Part shown: piece by piece, positions 62,490 through 64,000 of the stretch
Numbering within the stretch: position 1 is the stretch's first letter
How the letters are laid out: the number at the start of each line of letters is the position of its first letter
Assembly (NCBI GenBank): GCA_001464625.1
Contig: LNFJ01000171.1
Span: 101,543 to 165,542 of the forward strand
DNA: 64,000 nucleotides
Direction: 5' to 3'
Source: Bacteroidia bacterium Ga0077558
GTDB taxonomy: Bacteria > Bacteroidota > Bacteroidia > Chitinophagales > Chitinophagaceae
Made by a program: the position numbers and the translations under genes
The notes under the pieces: model-generated
What the model saw: the letters and a program-made list of their open reading frames with translations, nothing else
Databases searched by the model: none
Told to the model about the DNA's origin: nothing

Positions 62490-64000
62490 GTGAAATACAT
62501 TGCCGGAATAGTTTACATCCTCTTTTTTTCTCTTTTCTTATCAAACACTTCATGTGCACAACCAGTTTATAATAAAGGCCAGTTTACAAAACAAGATAGC
62601 CTTCGTGGAAGTATGAATGCGGAACGGGATTGGTGGGATGTGGCATCGTATAATATTTATGTTGCTCCGGATTATAAAACCAAAACTATTAAAGGGTGGA
62701 ACCAGATAAGTTTTGATATTAACAGTGATGGCCAAAACAGGAGGATGCAGATTGATCTGCAACAGCCGATGGAAATTGACAGCATTTATTTTGATAAGAA
62801 AAAGGTTACAAGCTTTAAACGCAATGGCAATGTTTATATAATTGATTTCGGAAGTTTCAAATTCATGGCCGCCAGAACATTGGTAAAAAAGGATAAAGCG
62901 ATCCCACTACATAGCATTACTATTTACTTTCATGGCAAACCAAGAGAAGCTGTAAATGCGCCATGGGATGGTGGATGGATCTTTGCCAAAGATACCAAAG
63001 GCAGACCGTGGATGACGGTGGCTTGCCAGGGGTTAGGTGCCAGTGTTTGGTATCCCTGCAAGGATCATCAAAGTGATGAACCTGATTTAGGCGCATTAAT
63101 ACAAATAAAAGTTCCGGACACATTAGTAGCAATTGCCAATGGAAAATTTTATGCGAAAGATGACCAGAAAGATGGCAATATTTTATACACCTGGAAAGTA
63201 GAAAATCCTATCAACAATTATAATATCGTTCCCTACATAGGTAAATATGTTCATTTTGCTGATGATTATATTGGAGAAACAGAAAAAAATCTTTCGCTGG
63301 ATTATTGGGTGCTGGATTATAATCTTGAAAAAGCGAAGAAACAGTTTGGCAGAGATGTAAAACCAATGCTAAAAGCTTTTGAGTATTGGTTTGGCCCCTA
63401 TCCTTTTTATGAAGATGGATTTAAACTGGTAGAATCATCTCACCTTGGCATGGAACACCAAAGTGCAATTGCATATGGTAACCAGTACAAGGATGGTTAT
63501 CTCGGCAGCGATCTTTCCGGCACAGGTTGGGGATTAAAGTGGGACTATATTATCGTACATGAAGCCGGGCATGAATGGTTTGCCAATAATATTACTACCA
63601 AAGACATTGCTGATATGTGGGTGCATGAGGGTTTTACTATGTACTCTGAAGTCTTATTCGTAGAGTACTATTGGGGCAAAAAAGCGGCTGACGAATATGT
63701 GCAGGGCATCCGTAAAAATATCAGTAATGACAAGCCTTTGATTGGCCCATATGGGGTAAACCAAGAAGGCAGCGGCGATATGTATAATAAAGGAGCAAAT
63801 CTATTACATACAATAAGACAGGTATTTAATGACGACTCTCTGTTTAGAAAAATATTGAGAGGTTTGAATAAAGATTTCTATCACATGACGGTTACGACCA
63901 GTGATGTAGAAAAATATTTTTCCAAACAATCAGGAAAAGATCTGTCGAAAATTTTTGACCAGTATTTGAGAACGACTAAAATTCCGGTGCTGGAGTACAA
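62490..64000 (+). CDS. M1 family metallopeptidase (3' partial)
   Basis: The open frame runs from GTG 62490 off the window end, 503 residues visible. Signal peptide MKYIAGIVYILFFSLFLSNT then SCAQ. The N-terminal sandwich (ASYNIYVAPDYKTKTIKGWN) is followed by a thermolysin-like domain with SHLGMEHQSAIAYG (the G-x-M-E-N-like substrate site), the zinc motif VHEAGHEWFANN (near base 63560) and the Glu of WVHEGFTMYSE. A secreted aminopeptidase acting on peptides outside the cytoplasm. The C-terminal part, and any sorting domain, lies beyond the window. Confidence 0.9.
   Translation, partial: MKYIAGIVYILFFSLFLSNTSCAQPVYNKGQFTKQDSLRGSMNAERDWWDVASYNIYVAPDYKTKTIKGWNQISFDINSDGQNRRMQIDLQQPMEIDSIYFDKKKVTSFKRNGNVYIIDFGSFKFMAARTLVKKDKAIPLHSITIYFHGKPREAVNAPWDGGWIFAKDTKGRPWMTVACQGLGASVWYPCKDHQSDEPDLGALIQIKVPDTLVAIANGKFYAKDDQKDGNILYTWKVENPINNYNIVPYIGKYVHFADDYIGETEKNLSLDYWVLDYNLEKAKKQFGRDVKPMLKAFEYWFGPYPFYEDGFKLVESSHLGMEHQSAIAYGNQYKDGYLGSDLSGTGWGLKWDYIIVHEAGHEWFANNITTKDIADMWVHEGFTMYSEVLFVEYYWGKKAADEYVQGIRKNISNDKPLIGPYGVNQEGSGDMYNKGANLLHTIRQVFNDDSLFRKILRGLNKDFYHMTVTTSDVEKYFSKQSGKDLSKIFDQYLRTTKIPVLEY

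Overview
The window looks like chromosome from a Bacteroidota bacterium, most probably family Chitinophagaceae. The evidence is the low GC content, the lack of Shine-Dalgarno sequences, promoter boxes of the Bacteroidota type (TTTG, about 20 bp, TAnnTTTG), several proteins with type IX secretion (T9SS) C-terminal sorting domains, an outer-membrane receptor with a carboxypeptidase-like N-terminal domain, a PafA-type phosphatase, DUF3276 and DUF4382 proteins, a LytS/LytTR pair and many small lipoproteins. I see no prophage, CRISPR array, integrase or insertion sequence.

Layout. 1-8410: surface polysaccharide (O-antigen-like) locus. It holds a heptose nucleotidyltransferase/HAD fusion cut by the window edge, a secreted protein of unknown function, a Wzm/Wzt-type ABC exporter whose ATPase carries a C-terminal carbohydrate-binding-like domain, two SAM methyltransferases, two glycosyltransferases and a convergent TylF-type methyltransferase. 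8502-19664: housekeeping and small genes, including lepA, a DUF4268 protein, a 40-residue membrane peptide, a TonB-C protein, a large zinc metalloprotease, a GNAT protein lacking its acetyl-CoA loop, DinB, SET and thioredoxin-TPR proteins. 19837-20730: AT-rich patch with a small unknown gene, a lipoprotein gene broken by one in-frame stop, and a possible toxin relic. 20732-31014: cytochrome-like lipoprotein, MFS transporter, racemase-like protein, PafA phosphatase, two tandem CotH-like secreted proteins, acyl-CoA-binding protein, a GT4 glycosyltransferase, triosephosphate isomerase and a GlmU-like protein. 31196-42954: T9SS cargo, lipoproteins, ribosomal protein L31 (type B), YajQ, an outer-membrane receptor, a LytS/LytTR pair, threonine aldolase and pgi.

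43001-48328 is the most interesting part. Five leftward genes encode a secreted subunit-like protein, a 917-residue outer-membrane barrel built like a fimbrial usher (N-terminal sandwich domains, barrel, two C-terminal sandwich domains), a PapD-like two-domain chaperone and two small secreted subunit-like proteins. This is the plan of a chaperone-usher surface-fibre system, but the proteins do not look like canonical PapC/PapD/FimA. I infer a divergent Bacteroidota fibre-assembly system. A 1317-residue T9SS adhesin-like protein lies just upstream under separate control.

52868-64000: DUF3276, an MsbA-like ABC exporter, tRNA-Ser(UGA), an orphan LacI regulator with a candidate operator, a CBS protein, MutS2 without its Smr domain, lipoprotein forms of a PPC/DUF296 protein and MsrA, an oligopeptide-binding lipoprotein, and an M1 aminopeptidase cut by the window end.
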